Source: Georgenia sp. TF02-10 | Lineage (GTDB): Bacteria; Actinomycetota; Actinomycetes; Actinomycetales; Actinomycetaceae | Reading direction: 5' to 3' | Length of the DNA stretch: 64,000 nt | Assembly (NCBI RefSeq): GCF_022759505.1 | Contig: NZ_CP094289.1 | Coordinates: forward strand, 372,001 to 436,000 | Shown here: one piece after another, positions 42,761-51,404 of the stretch | Position numbering within the stretch: the first letter of the stretch is position 1 | Layout: every line of letters starts with the position of its first letter | Notes under the pieces: model-generated | Told to the model about the DNA's origin: nothing | What the model saw: the letters and a program-made list of their open reading frames with translations, nothing else | The model's database searches: none | Made by a program: the position numbers and the translations under genes

Positions 42761-43516
42761 TCAGCGCTGCGGCAGCAGCACGGCCAGCTCGGCGGCGGCC
42801 TCGCGCAGCGCCGGGAGGAAGCCGAGCAGGTCCCGGACCTGCAGCCGGTAGGCCGGCGCCGGCACCGACAGCGACGCCAGCGCGGTGCCGTCGGCGCCGA
42901 GGACCGGCACGCCGATGGTCCGGACGCCCTGCTCGTGCTCCTCGTCGACGACGGCGAAGCCGGCCTTGCGCACGGCGGCGATCTCGGCGCGGAACCGGGC
43001 GCGGTCGGTGATGGTCCGGTCGGTGAACCGGGTCAGCTCGAGGTGCTCGACCAGGTGGGCGCGGGTCTCGCGGTCGGCGAAGGCCACCAGGCACTTGCCC
43101 ATGGCGGTGCAGTGCAGCGGGCCCAGCGTGCCGGTCTCCCCCTTCACCCCGACCCCGTGGCTGCCCTCGATGTGGTGGACGTAGAGCTGGTGCTCCCCGT
43201 CCAGGACCGACATCAGGCTCGCCTCGCCGGTGCGGCGGGAGAGCGTGCGCAGCAAGGGCAGCGCCACCCCGCCCAGGCCGCGCCGGGCCGAGACCGTCGC
43301 GCCGAGCTGGTAGAGCCGCAGGCCCAGGCTGTACCGCTTGGTCTGCGGGTCGAGCCGGACGAAGTCCTCCTGCAGCAGGGTGGCGAGCAGGCGGTGCGCA
43401 GTGGAGGTGGGGAAGCCGCTGCGGCGGGAGAGCTCGGACAGGGTCGCCCCGTCCGGGTCCTCGCCCAGCAGGGTAAGCAGCTCCAGCGCCTTGCCCACCA
43501 TGTCTCGGCCCGTCAC
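42761..43516 (-). CDS. IclR family transcriptional regulator
   Basis: 251 residues. The winged helix (GATLSELSRRSGFPTSTAHR, then LLATLLQEDFVRLD) occupies residues about 20-60, and the effector-binding domain follows (VKGETGTLGPLHCTAMGKCL; DEEHEQGVRTIGVPV). Regulators of this family sense carboxylates or aromatic compounds and act as repressors or activators. Likely targets are the two boxes at 41100-41135. No box is apparent before its own gene. Confidence 0.92.
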   Translation of the reverse strand: MTGRDMVGKALELLTLLGEDPDGATLSELSRRSGFPTSTAHRLLATLLQEDFVRLDPQTKRYSLGLRLYQLGATVSARRGLGGVALPLLRTLSRRTGEASLMSVLDGEHQLYVHHIEGSHGVGVKGETGTLGPLHCTAMGKCLVAFADRETRAHLVEHLELTRFTDRTITDRARFRAEIAAVRKAGFAVVDEEHEQGVRTIGVPVLGADGTALASLSVPAPAYRLQVRDLLGFLPALREAAAELAVLLPQR

Positions 43517-43572
43517 GGCCCGAGCGTAGCCGTCGCGGGGCGGGCCAGGTGACGGGGGCTGGGGTCGCCCGT

Positions 43573-43647
43573 CGACGGCGCCCGGTCCCGCCGCTCACGA
43601 CGGCGCCCGGTCCGGCCGCTCACGACGGCGCGCGGTCCCGTCGTCCT
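43573..43647. repeat. 25-bp imperfect tandem repeat
   Basis: CGACGGCGCCCGGTCCCGCC starts at 43573, and similar copies start at 43598 and 43623, with a period of 25 bp, in the gap between the divergent IclR and dehydrogenase genes. Related CGACGGCGCC pieces continue to about 43710. No promoter could be resolved within it. Confidence 0.7.
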
Positions 43648-43764
43648 GACGCCGCCCGGTCTCCGATCGCCTCCGGTCCGCCTCCGGTCCCCACGACGGC
43701 GCCTGGGCCGTCCGCCGTCGTCCGGCCCCTCCCTCTACCCTGAACCGACCGACGAAAGGCGACC

Positions 43765-44706
43765 ATGAAGCTCCTGCTGCCCGACTCCCTCCCGCTCGAC
43801 CCCACCCTGCCGGCCGGCGTCACGGCCGTGACCTACGACGCCGGCGCACCCGTCCCGGCCGAGCACCGGGACGCCGAGGCGCTCGTCGTGTGGGGCAGCG
43901 CTCGGGCCGACCTCGCCGCCGTCGCCGGCGAGATGCCGAACCTGCGGTGGGTGCAGACCCTCTCCGCCGGCCCGGACAGCGTGCTGGCCGCCGGGTTCCC
44001 CGACGACGTCGTGATCACCGCCGGCGCCGGGCTGCACAGCCGCACCGTCACCGAGCACGCCCTCGCGCTCGTGCTGGCGCTGGTGCGCCGCCTGCCCGCC
44101 GCGGCCCGCGCCCAGGGCGAGCACCGCTGGGCGACCGAGCTCGGCGGCGTGCAGCCGCTGCACCCCGCCGGAGCGGTCACCACCCTCATCGACGCCCGGG
44201 TGCTGGTATGGGGCTTCGGCCACATCGGCCAGACCCTCGCCCCGCTGCTGCGAGACCTCGGCGCGACCGTCCGGGGCGTGGCCCGCAGCGCCGGGCAGCG
44301 GGCCGGGTTCGACGTCGTCGCGGAGACGTCGATCATGGACGAGCTGCCCGACACCGACGTGCTGGTCATGATCCTGCCGGCCACCGCCGAGACGGCGCAC
44401 GTGCTGGACGCCGAGCGTCTGGCCGCGCTGCCGGACCATGCCTACGTCGTCAACGTCGGCCGCGGCGCCACGGTGGACGAGGACGCCCTCGTCCGGGCGC
44501 TGACCGAGGGCAGGATCGCCGGTGCCGCCCTGGACGTGACCGCCGTCGAGCCTCTGCCGGCAGAGTCCCCGTTGTGGGACGCCCCGAACCTGATCCTCAC
44601 CCCGCATGCCGCGGGCGGGCGCCCGGTAGGCGCCGACGAGCTCATCTCCCACAACGTTGCGGCGCTGCTCAACGGCAGCCCGTTGCGCGGCGTCGTGGAG
44701 CGCTGA
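43765..44706 (+). CDS. D-2-hydroxyacid dehydrogenase, NAD-binding
   Basis: 313 residues. The NAD motif GFGHIG is at 150-155, the catalytic residues are R233 (VNVGRGA), E262 (VEPLP) and H281 (TPHAAG). The enzyme reduces a 2-keto acid to a D-2-hydroxy acid, or the reverse; the substrate is not determined by these motifs. The lid and tip residues resemble the glyoxylate/hydroxypyruvate group. ATG after GAAAGGCGACC. Location beside an IclR regulator and a carboxylate-type transporter suggests shared carbon metabolism, an inference. Confidence 0.92.
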   Translation: MKLLLPDSLPLDPTLPAGVTAVTYDAGAPVPAEHRDAEALVVWGSARADLAAVAGEMPNLRWVQTLSAGPDSVLAAGFPDDVVITAGAGLHSRTVTEHALALVLALVRRLPAAARAQGEHRWATELGGVQPLHPAGAVTTLIDARVLVWGFGHIGQTLAPLLRDLGATVRGVARSAGQRAGFDVVAETSIMDELPDTDVLVMILPATAETAHVLDAERLAALPDHAYVVNVGRGATVDEDALVRALTEGRIAGAALDVTAVEPLPAESPLWDAPNLILTPHAAGGRPVGADELISHNVAALLNGSPLRGVVER

Positions 44707-44992
44707 GGCGTATTTCGTGCGACCGGTGACGACCCGCTGTGCGCCGGAGCGCCGAGCCGAAACTCGTGGTCACGGGGATTCGCGCTCGTCCTGCGGCCGG
44801 TGCGCACTGAACTTGGGTACCACGGGTGCCACGGGTGCCATCAGCGCTGCCCGGCCGCCGCTCTCCGCGGTGAGGCAAGGGTTGTCGCGGCCCGGGACAG
44901 GAGCGGTTTAGGAGTGAGTCGCCGACTTGAGCGTCGGCGCGGTCTGCGGGCGAAACGGTCGGTTGCTCCCCGCTACTGAGCGGAGGTACGCA
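44707..44992. other. Non-coding gap upstream of the HNH gene end
   Basis: 286 bp. It holds only a minor repeat (CCACGGGTG about 44819-44840) and no supported gene, tRNA or terminator. Confidence 0.5.
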
Positions 44993-45312
44993 TCAGTAGG
45001 GCGGGTCCTCGGGTATGTGGCCGTTGGCGTCGGGGTACATCTCGCGGGGCGGTGGCGGGCTGCCGCCGGAGCCGCCGGAGCCATCGCCGCCGGAGCCGCC
45101 GGGGCCGCTTCCGGGTGGGGGGAGGCCGGGGGGTCGGTGGGCCGGGCGGGTGTAGCGGTGGCCGGTGGGGGCGATCTAGGTGGTGGCGCCGGTGGCGGGG
45201 TCGCGGATGACGTCCCAGAGCTTGGTGGTCTTCAGCCCGTGGTGGGTGCGGCAGCCGGGCCCGAGCTTCTCCGGGGAGGTCTGCACCAGGTCGGTGCGGG
45301 TGTGGTCGAACT
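44993..45312 (-). pseudogene. 3' exon of the DUF222/HNH gene, with an internal TAG
   Basis: Read from 45312 in the phase set by exon 1, it gives EFDHTRTDLVQTSPEKLGPG, then CRTHHGLKTTKLWDVIRDP, the second half of the HNH motif with its HH pair. A TAG at 45176-45178 stands where relatives usually have tryptophan (TTW-IAPTGHRY), cutting the protein there. In the same frame the sequence continues as IAPTGHRYTRPAHRPP and a Gly/Pro-rich tail to a TGA at 44993-44995, showing that the stop is recent. Confidence 0.8.
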
Positions 45313-45375
45313 GTTGAGTCGGCCTGGGGCGCGGTGCCCGGATTGCGCCGGGTCCGTTTCCCCAGGCCGCTCGCC

Positions 45376-45409
45376 GAACCGGACGTGCGGCTCTCACCGC
45401 ATCCGGCTC
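45376..45409 (-). ncRNA. Group II intron domain V
   Basis: Minus-strand reading begins GAGCCGGATGCGGTGAGAGC and ends ACGTCCGGTTC: a 34-nt stem-loop with a GAGA tetraloop-type cap and a two-base bulge, the catalytic core of group II introns (compare the consensus GAGCCGTATGCG...CGTACGGTTC). It lies 15 bases after the reverse transcriptase stop. Confidence 0.92.
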
Positions 45410-45424
45410 TCCACGGTGTCCTGC

Positions 45425-46927
45425 TCAGGCGGTCGGTCCAGCAAGGGCCCAGGGAGTGGGGATCGCACCCCGGTAGCGGTACCGGGTGACCGGTACCGCG
45501 GCGGGGTCGAACATCTCGATCCCGTCCGCGTGGATGGGTCGCCACCGCCCGGTGGGGGTGGTGAGCCATCGGCGGACGTCCGCCCACTTCCAGCGGTGGA
45601 GTTGCCGCTGCCAGCGCACGAGCCGTGACCACAGGTACTGGCTGAGGCGGTGGAAGGTGAGTTTGGCTGCGGCGTGCTGGAAGTAGTTGGTCCAGCCACG
45701 CAGGATCTGGTTGAGCCGGATCAGCGTGGCTCCGAGGCCTTGCTGTGATGTCCTGTTGGTAAGGGTACGGACCTTCGTCTTGACCGACCGCAGGGGTCGG
45801 TCTGCGATGAAGGTGTAGACGTACCACTTGTTGGTGCCTCGCTTCCGGCGCCGCTGGATGCGGAACCCGAGGAAGTCGAAGCCGTCGTGGATGTTCACCA
45901 CCTGGGTCTTGGCCTCGGAGAGCACCAGGCCCATGGGCGCGATCACCTCCGCGACGTGCTCGCGCAGGGCGAGGGCGTCCTCGCGGGTGCCGTTGACCAT
46001 GACCACGAAGTCGTCCGCGTAGCGGATGATCCGGTGGTTGGCCTGGCCCCGCTTGATCCGCCCCTGGCGTTTGCCACGGGTGTCCATCCGTCCGCCGGGC
46101 TGCCAGTCTGCGTGCAGGGCCTCGTCGAGGACCGACAGCGCGATGTTGGCGAGCAACGGCGAGAGGATGCCCCCTTGCGGGGTCCCCGTCGCGGTGTCCT
46201 CGTACTGGCCGAGTTCGGTGAGGAGCCCGGCCTTGAGGAACGCCCGGACGAGTGCGACGACGCGTTTGTCCTTGACCCGGCCACGGACCCGCCCGAGCAG
46301 GGCGGTGTGGTCGATCCGGTCAAAGCACGCCTCGATGTCCGCGTCCAGCACCCACCAGTACCGCTTGGTGCCGAACAGGTGGATCTCGGCGATCGCGTCC
46401 TGCGCCCGCCTACGGGGCCGGAACCCGTAGGAGACCGGCTGGAAGTCGGCCTCGAAGATGGGTTCCAGCACCAGCTTCAACGCGGCCTGGACGACCCGGT
46501 CCGCCACGGTGGGGATCCCCAGCCGGCGGACCTTGCCGCCGGTCTTGGGGATCCGCCGTTCGCGGACCGGCTCCGGGCGGAACGTGCCCGTCCGGACCTG
46601 CTGGCGCAGGTCCTCCAGGAACACCGGCACACCGATCCCGGTCTCGATCCGGGCGACCGTCAGGCCGTCCGAACCAGCCGTTCGCGCCCCGGTGTTGCCC
46701 GCGACCCGGTCCCACGCCACTTCCAGCGTGGCCGGGTCGTGCACGAGGTTGAACAGGTCATCGAACCGGCGGCCGGGGTCGGCCACCGCCCAAGAGTGCA
46801 GCCTGGTCTGAATCTGCGATACCCACCGGTGCGGATCGCTCCGCGACGGTGGTGCGCCGGTGTTCACCGGTGCGTCTTTCACTGTGACAACTCCTTGCTG
46901 CTCGATACCGCTGCCGCCCTTCGCCAT
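45425..46927 (-). CDS. ltrA: Group II intron reverse transcriptase/maturase
   Basis: 500 residues. RT blocks run from GIPTVADRVVQAALKLVLEP through SYGFRPRRRAQDAI, DADIEACFDRIDH, TPQGGILSPLLANI and the catalytic RYADDFVV. The maturase X domain follows (LRGWTNYFQHAAAKLTFHRL, then SQYLWSRL). No HNH endonuclease domain is present, as in several bacterial classes that invade DNA at replication forks. The protein helps the intron fold and splice and then copies it into new sites. Start: ATG at 46927, with a weak ribosome site. Confidence 0.95.
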   Translation of the reverse strand: MAKGGSGIEQQGVVTVKDAPVNTGAPPSRSDPHRWVSQIQTRLHSWAVADPGRRFDDLFNLVHDPATLEVAWDRVAGNTGARTAGSDGLTVARIETGIGVPVFLEDLRQQVRTGTFRPEPVRERRIPKTGGKVRRLGIPTVADRVVQAALKLVLEPIFEADFQPVSYGFRPRRRAQDAIAEIHLFGTKRYWWVLDADIEACFDRIDHTALLGRVRGRVKDKRVVALVRAFLKAGLLTELGQYEDTATGTPQGGILSPLLANIALSVLDEALHADWQPGGRMDTRGKRQGRIKRGQANHRIIRYADDFVVMVNGTREDALALREHVAEVIAPMGLVLSEAKTQVVNIHDGFDFLGFRIQRRRKRGTNKWYVYTFIADRPLRSVKTKVRTLTNRTSQQGLGATLIRLNQILRGWTNYFQHAAAKLTFHRLSQYLWSRLVRWQRQLHRWKWADVRRWLTTPTGRWRPIHADGIEMFDPAAVPVTRYRYRGAIPTPWALAGPTA

Positions 46928-47473
46928 GTGACCGGCTTTCCCGGACTCGGACTACTACGGCGGCTCCGTCCCGTCCCGGACCGATCGGCCGACGGTGGGC
47001 CCAGCCCGCTGTCCGCGCTGGCTGCGCGACCAGGGGGCGGGACCGGGACGGTTCCCGTGTTCACTTGTTGATCGCTCGACGGAGGAGGCACCCGACTATG
47101 ACCCTGCGACATCGCCACGGCTACGCCGCAGACCTTCACCATGGCCTTCCTTTTCGCTCGAAGACACGTCCGGGAAGTTCCCCACCCCGTGAGGTGTGGG
47201 TGCGCGTCGCATCCGGCCCAGATCCGCCAGGTTCGGGCCGGTTGACCATCGAGGGCCGTAAAGACGCCGGTTTCTTGCGTATACCTTTCCGTCACGCTCG
47301 CCCCACCCGCGCCGTCTGGCAGTACCGGCCCGTCAGGGCTTTGTCAGGGCCGCTTGCCACCCGATCCCGGCACCTCCCGGGTCAGGCTGCCCTCAGCTTC
47401 ACCGTCCTGCTGCGACAGGCCGGCGGCGCAGGTCTCTCACCTCCGCTCGATCAACAGGCGCCTCACGGCGCAC

Positions 47474-48926
47474 CGTCGATGTGGTCCAGGTCGCACAGCC
47501 AGGCCGGCTGCCGGCAGCCGTGGAAGGTGCATTCGGGGTTCTGGGCGATGACGGTGCGGCCGATGACCGCGCCGGGCTTGTAGGCCCGGGTGCCGACCGC
47601 GGTGACGTGCCCGCCGGGGTCGGTGTACACCGCCCGCCAGGTCGCGTCCTTCGCGATGGTCCGGGCGAGGTCGGCGGAGATCGGGCCGTACCCGGCCAGG
47701 TGCGCGGGGGCCTCGTCCAGGCCGTGCAGGGTGGTGGCGGCGACGGTGACCATCAGGTGCGGGTGGTACGGGCCCCGCTTGGGCAGCGGGAGCCCGCCTG
47801 GGGTGGTGCCCTGGTCCAGGAGGGTGGTGAAGACGTCGGCGAAGGCGTCGGCGCGGCGCTGGTCCAGGGTGCGGGGGTCTCCGGGGGTGCGGGCCGCGGC
47901 CGCGAGGGCGTCGACGGCGACCCGGGTGGCCTCGGCGGCGTCGGCGCGCAGGTACGCCGAGACCCACGCCATCTGGTCATCCGCCGGCGTGACCTCGACC
48001 CGCCGGTCGGCGTAGGCCCGCTTGCGGCGCTTGGCGCCGATGTCCGGGTCGGTGCCGAGGGCGGCCTGGCGGACCTGCTGGCGGAGCTGGGAGGCGGAGA
48101 GGTCTTTCGCCTGCTCGATCAATCCTGGGAGGAGGCGGCGTCGGTCGTCGTCGGGCAGGCAGGGCTCGGCGAAGAGCAGGACGTCGGCTTTCTTCGGGTC
48201 CACCGCCCCGGTCTGAAGGGCGTCGGCGACCACGGGGTGGGTGTCCAGGCCGGCGGCGAGGGCGACCTTGGCCTCGGCGGCGTACTGGGTGGTGGCCAGG
48301 CGGGCCTGGAGCTCATACGTCGCCGAGCTCAGCTTGCCCACCATCCCCAGCGTCCGGCGGTCGTGCAGGCGGCGGTTGACCAGCTCGGAGACCGCCCTGG
48401 CCTGGCGGTGGGTGGCCCAGGCGATGATCCGTTCCCACCCGGCGACCGCCTCGACCAGCACGCCGGGGTCGACGTCGGCCAGCGGCAGGTCGAGCAGATC
48501 CGCCGCCAGGGCGAGGCCCGGCGCCCGGGCCTCCAGCTCGGCGGCCGGGGTGCCGGGCGGGGCGAAGTAGGCCTCCCCGGGCGCCTCGTAGACCACCCGC
48601 TGGTTCGCGCCCGCGGGAGCGGGGTAGAGCTCGACGCCGTCGAGGACCTGGACCAGCTGACCCAGACCATCCCGCCGCCAGGACCCCCACCACGACGCCT
48701 CACCGCTGGCCGGGCCGGCCGGGCCGGTCTCGCGCGGGAGGCCTGCGCCCGCACGGTGGGCGTCCTCGGCGACGTCACCGGGGGCGGTGGTCACCGGTGC
48801 CACCGAAGCTAGCTGCAGGGACCGGGCCAGGGCCCGCTCCACCCCGCTGCCGCCACGCACCGGCCCGGCGGCGAGGCCGGCCGCGACCGCCCCTGCCCGG
48901 GCCCCGCGGGGAACGCCTGCGTCCAT
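47474..48926 (-). CDS. 5' exon of a DUF222/13E12-family HNH endonuclease gene
   Basis: 484 codons plus one base. It shows the DUF222 region (ERIIAWATHRQARAVSELVN; GLDTHPVVADALQTGAVDPK) and the first half of the HNH motif (CTFHGCRQPAWLCDLDHID). The final G joins the AG of exon 2. Unspliced, the frame ends five bases into the intron at a TGA. Members of this multicopy actinobacterial family are putative nucleases; the Mycobacterium 13E12 repeats are phage attachment sites. The ATG at 48926 is favoured because TACGTT lies six bases upstream (leaderless). Confidence 0.85.
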
Positions 48927-49252
48927 GCCCCGAACGTAGCCGCGGCCACTGACATCGCTGCCTCCGCTGCCCACACCCTCGAGAGGGCGCCTCGCACACC
49001 GGCGCGGCGGGAGGCATCGTGGGCCGGGCGGAGCACCTTCGTCGGTGCCCGGCGGGGAACGTCTGCGTCCATGCCCCGAACGTAGCCGCCGCCACCGACA
49101 TCGCCGCCGCGGCTACCCACAAGCTCGACGCGGCGACCGGTCTCGGGGTCGCGAGCGGCACCGCACGCCGGGCGTAAGGCCTCGGTCGCTGCACCGCGGG
49201 GAACGTCGTCGTCCATGTCCCGAACGTAGCCGCCACCACTGACATCCCTGCC
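48906..49252 (-). repeat. Three 57-bp repeats of a promoter plus start codon
   Basis: Blocks at 48906-48962, 49052-49108 and 49196-49252 each read, on the minus strand, GATGTC(A/G)GTGG...GCTACGTTCGGG(G/A)CATGGACG. All keep TACGTT six bases before an ATG (48926, 49072, 49216), spaced 146 and 144 bp. The sequence between the blocks is also related. The ORFs begin MDAGVPR, MDADVPR and MDDDVPR. They look like tandem duplications of the 5' end of the HNH gene. Confidence 0.8.
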
Positions 49253-49404
49253 TGCCAGCTCGCAGCAGCGCTACGTCGACGCTGGCAGCACCCCGGACGA
49301 TCGATGCGAGCCGGGGCGGCACTCTTGCGGCCAGCCGCCGGGGTCGCCGCCGTCCTCGCGACAAGCCGACGGTTAGGTTCACAGCGGATCCCGCTCGGGC
49401 AGGC

Positions 49405-50373
49405 TCACCGCAACCGGCGCTTGCCCATGGGGGGGCCGCTGGTGATCGCCGCCTGGATCTTGGTGGCAGCGGCCGCCGCGTCGTCGACTTCGAGGGAGAC
49501 GGCACTGACCTGCCGCTCGCGCCTCCCGGTCAGGCTGCGCCAGGTCACCGAACCGGTGAGCTCGATATCGAGGTTGGTGCCGCCACCCGGTCCGCCGAGC
49601 ATCAGCCGACCGTCGGCTCCCTGGCCGCGGCGCCGGGGCGCAACGAGGGCGACCCGGGCGAGCGGCACGCGCAGGGCGACGATGACGCCGTTGCGCAGGA
49701 CCAGCGCGTCGGCGGTGAGCAGGTGCGGGTGGGTGCGCTGGGCGGCCCACCAGGCCAGCACCCATCCCGCCGCGTAGGCGGACAGGGCCAACGCGAGCCA
49801 CCGCAACCAGGACCACTCCCCGAACCGGTGCCACGGCACCATGAGGTGGACGGCGAGGAGCTCGATCAGGCACACCGCCACCACCATGAGGTAGATCGCG
49901 CCGCGCCCGGCGGCGTACGGGATCGGTACGTCCGCCGGCCCCTCGGCCGCGGTGCGGCCCCGGAGGAGGAGCCACAGCGCCCGCAGCTGACCGACCTCGA
50001 GGAGCACGACGGCGGCCACCGGCGCCGGCAGGACGGCGCGCACCGCCGCCCCCAGACGGTCGCCGTCGTGATCGCGCGCGGCACGCCACCCCACCGTCAG
50101 GACGACGGCGGCCAGGGTCAGCTCCACCGCGACGAGGACCGCGACCGCCGCGCCGAGGTCGACCCGGCCGGCCACGAGCAGCACCGCCTCAACCGCGACC
50201 ACCGCTACCGTCGCCCACCGGGCGAACCGGGCGACCCTGGTAGGCCGGGCAACGCCGCCGGGCCCGGTAACGCCGTCGGGCCGGGCGGGTCCGCCGAGCC
50301 GCCCGTCCGCCCCGTCACCGAGCCGCCCGTGCGCCCCGTGGGGCGCCTGGTCCTGGCTCTCCGTCCTCGTCAC
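49405..50373 (-). CDS. Multi-pass membrane protein paired with a MerR regulator
   Basis: 322 residues. Four or five helices (VAVVAVEAVLLVAGR; AAVAVLVAVELTLAAVVLTV; GAIYLMVVAVCLIELLAVHL; ALALSAYAAGWVLAWWA) are followed by a cytoplasmic beta-rich domain. The C-terminus has an APRRRGQGADGRLMLGGPGG loop. No family with a known function is recognised; a MerR regulator gene directly upstream shares a GTGA overlap, so it is likely regulated by it. Confidence 0.7.
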   Translation of the reverse strand: MTRTESQDQAPHGAHGRLGDGADGRLGGPARPDGVTGPGGVARPTRVARFARWATVAVVAVEAVLLVAGRVDLGAAVAVLVAVELTLAAVVLTVGWRAARDHDGDRLGAAVRAVLPAPVAAVVLLEVGQLRALWLLLRGRTAAEGPADVPIPYAAGRGAIYLMVVAVCLIELLAVHLMVPWHRFGEWSWLRWLALALSAYAAGWVLAWWAAQRTHPHLLTADALVLRNGVIVALRVPLARVALVAPRRRGQGADGRLMLGGPGGGTNLDIELTGSVTWRSLTGRRERQVSAVSLEVDDAAAAATKIQAAITSGPPMGKRRLR

Positions 50374-51173
50374 GTCGGCCTCCGGGAGATCACGTCCCGG
50401 AGGACTGCCTGGTGCGCGGGATCGGGGAAGAGCGCGGCCAGCCACAGCCCGCCGTCGCCGTCGCCGTCGCCGTCGGCCAGCCCGGCGGGTTCCAGCGAGC
50501 GGAGGAACCCGTCGACGTCGACCTCGGTCAGCACCGCCTCGAGCACCGCGGCGGTCGCGCGGATCTCCTCCGCCGCAGCCGCCGGGTCCACGCCGGCGAG
50601 GGCCTGGAAGCGCCGGTCGAGGTCCTGCACCGCAGCAGCGAGCCGGGGATCGGCGTTCATGCGCTGGTAGGCGGCGGTCAGCGACTCCTGCGCCTCCGCG
50701 CCGGCCACGCCGCGGTGCACCATGAGGTCGACGGCGGTGCGCTCGGTGCTGACGACGCTCCCCGGTCCGGGCGCGACGGCGTCGGCGAGGGCGTCCAGCG
50801 CGCGGCGGACCTCCTGCTTGACGGCCGAGGGGCGCTGCGTCGACCGCACCTGGTCGAGCAGCTCGCGCAGCACCCGCTCCTGCCGGTCCAGCCGCTCCCG
50901 CTCGGCGGTCACCCGGCCCAGCGCCCCGACCAGCTCCGCCGCCAGGTCCAGCCCCGCGGCGCCGTCGTCCTGCAGCACGGCCGCAACCTCCCGCAGCGAC
51001 AGGCCGGCCGCTAGCAGCCACCGGATCCGCATCACCCGGACCAGGTCCTCGACGTCGTAGCGCCGGTAACCGTTGGCGCTCCGTGCCGGCTCCGGCAGCA
51101 CCCCGGCCCGGTGGTAGTGCCGCACCGCCCGCGCGGTCGTGCCCGCCATCCGGGCGAGCTCACCGATCCGCAT
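50370..51173 (-). CDS. MerR family transcriptional regulator
   Basis: 267 residues. The N-terminal winged helix (MRIGELARMAGTTARAVRHY, then HRAGVLPEPARSANGYRRY) is complete. A coiled-coil helix follows (ELVGALGRVTAERERLDRQE), and a larger helical effector domain with LLW-rich pockets (FLRSLEPAGLADGDGDGDGG) ends the protein. The ATG at 51173 is preferred over the one at 51191 because that earlier ATG lies within the operator. It should control its own promoter and the coupled membrane protein. Confidence 0.85.
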   Translation of the reverse strand: MRIGELARMAGTTARAVRHYHRAGVLPEPARSANGYRRYDVEDLVRVMRIRWLLAAGLSLREVAAVLQDDGAAGLDLAAELVGALGRVTAERERLDRQERVLRELLDQVRSTQRPSAVKQEVRRALDALADAVAPGPGSVVSTERTAVDLMVHRGVAGAEAQESLTAAYQRMNADPRLAAAVQDLDRRFQALAGVDPAAAAEEIRATAAVLEAVLTEVDVDGFLRSLEPAGLADGDGDGDGGLWLAALFPDPAHQAVLRDVISRRPT

Positions 51174-51179
51174 CGCCCC

Positions 51180-51210
51180 AGCATCAACCATGACGCCGCG
51201 ACAAGGTCAA
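51180..51210 (-). promoter_or_regulatory. MerR-type promoter with 19-bp spacer and dyad operator
   Basis: TTGACC (-35, 51210-51205) and GATGCT (-10, 51185-51180) are separated by 19 bp, the over-long spacing typical of MerR-activated promoters. The dyad ACCTTG-N9-CATGGT (51187-51207) lies in that spacer. Six bases separate the -10 from ATG 51173, so the transcript is probably leaderless. Confidence 0.72.
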
Positions 51211-51404
51211 CCTCGCCGGGCAACCGGCTCGGGCCGGGCGTGGGCGGCCAGTCCGGGCCGGAGGTGGGCTCCCGATTCCGATGCCGGGCGCAGCCAGTTC
51301 GACGTCGGCAGGCGACCGGCTCGGGCGAGAACCGGTGACGGCCCACCGCCGGCCACTTACAGTGGAGGGGGTGGGCGCCGGCCCACCAGGTGGAGGTGCC
51401 CGAG

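Larger units (their letters stand above)
45313..47473 (-). mobile_element. Complete group II intron interrupting the DUF222/HNH gene
   Basis: 2,161 bp. The 5' end reads GTGCGCCGTGAGGCGCC, the usual GTGCG start, and the 3' end reads GACTCAAC. Removal joins ATCGACG to AGTTCGACC and creates the codon GAG, restoring the uninterrupted reading frame ...DLDHIDEFDHT. A reverse transcriptase gene lies in domain IV, and domain V and VI follow it at 45376-45409 and about 45375-45313. All parts for self-splicing and retrohoming appear present. It sits inside the catalytic motif of the host gene, so host activity depends on splicing. Confidence 0.9.

Noticed and set aside
44707-44992. tRNA gene or attachment site near the HNH locus
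   Set aside because: No cloverleaf with a T-loop GTTC and matching acceptor stem could be drawn.
45425-46927. Retron or diversity-generating retroelement
   Set aside because: Domain V/VI of a group II intron and precise intron ends are present, and the protein has a maturase X domain.
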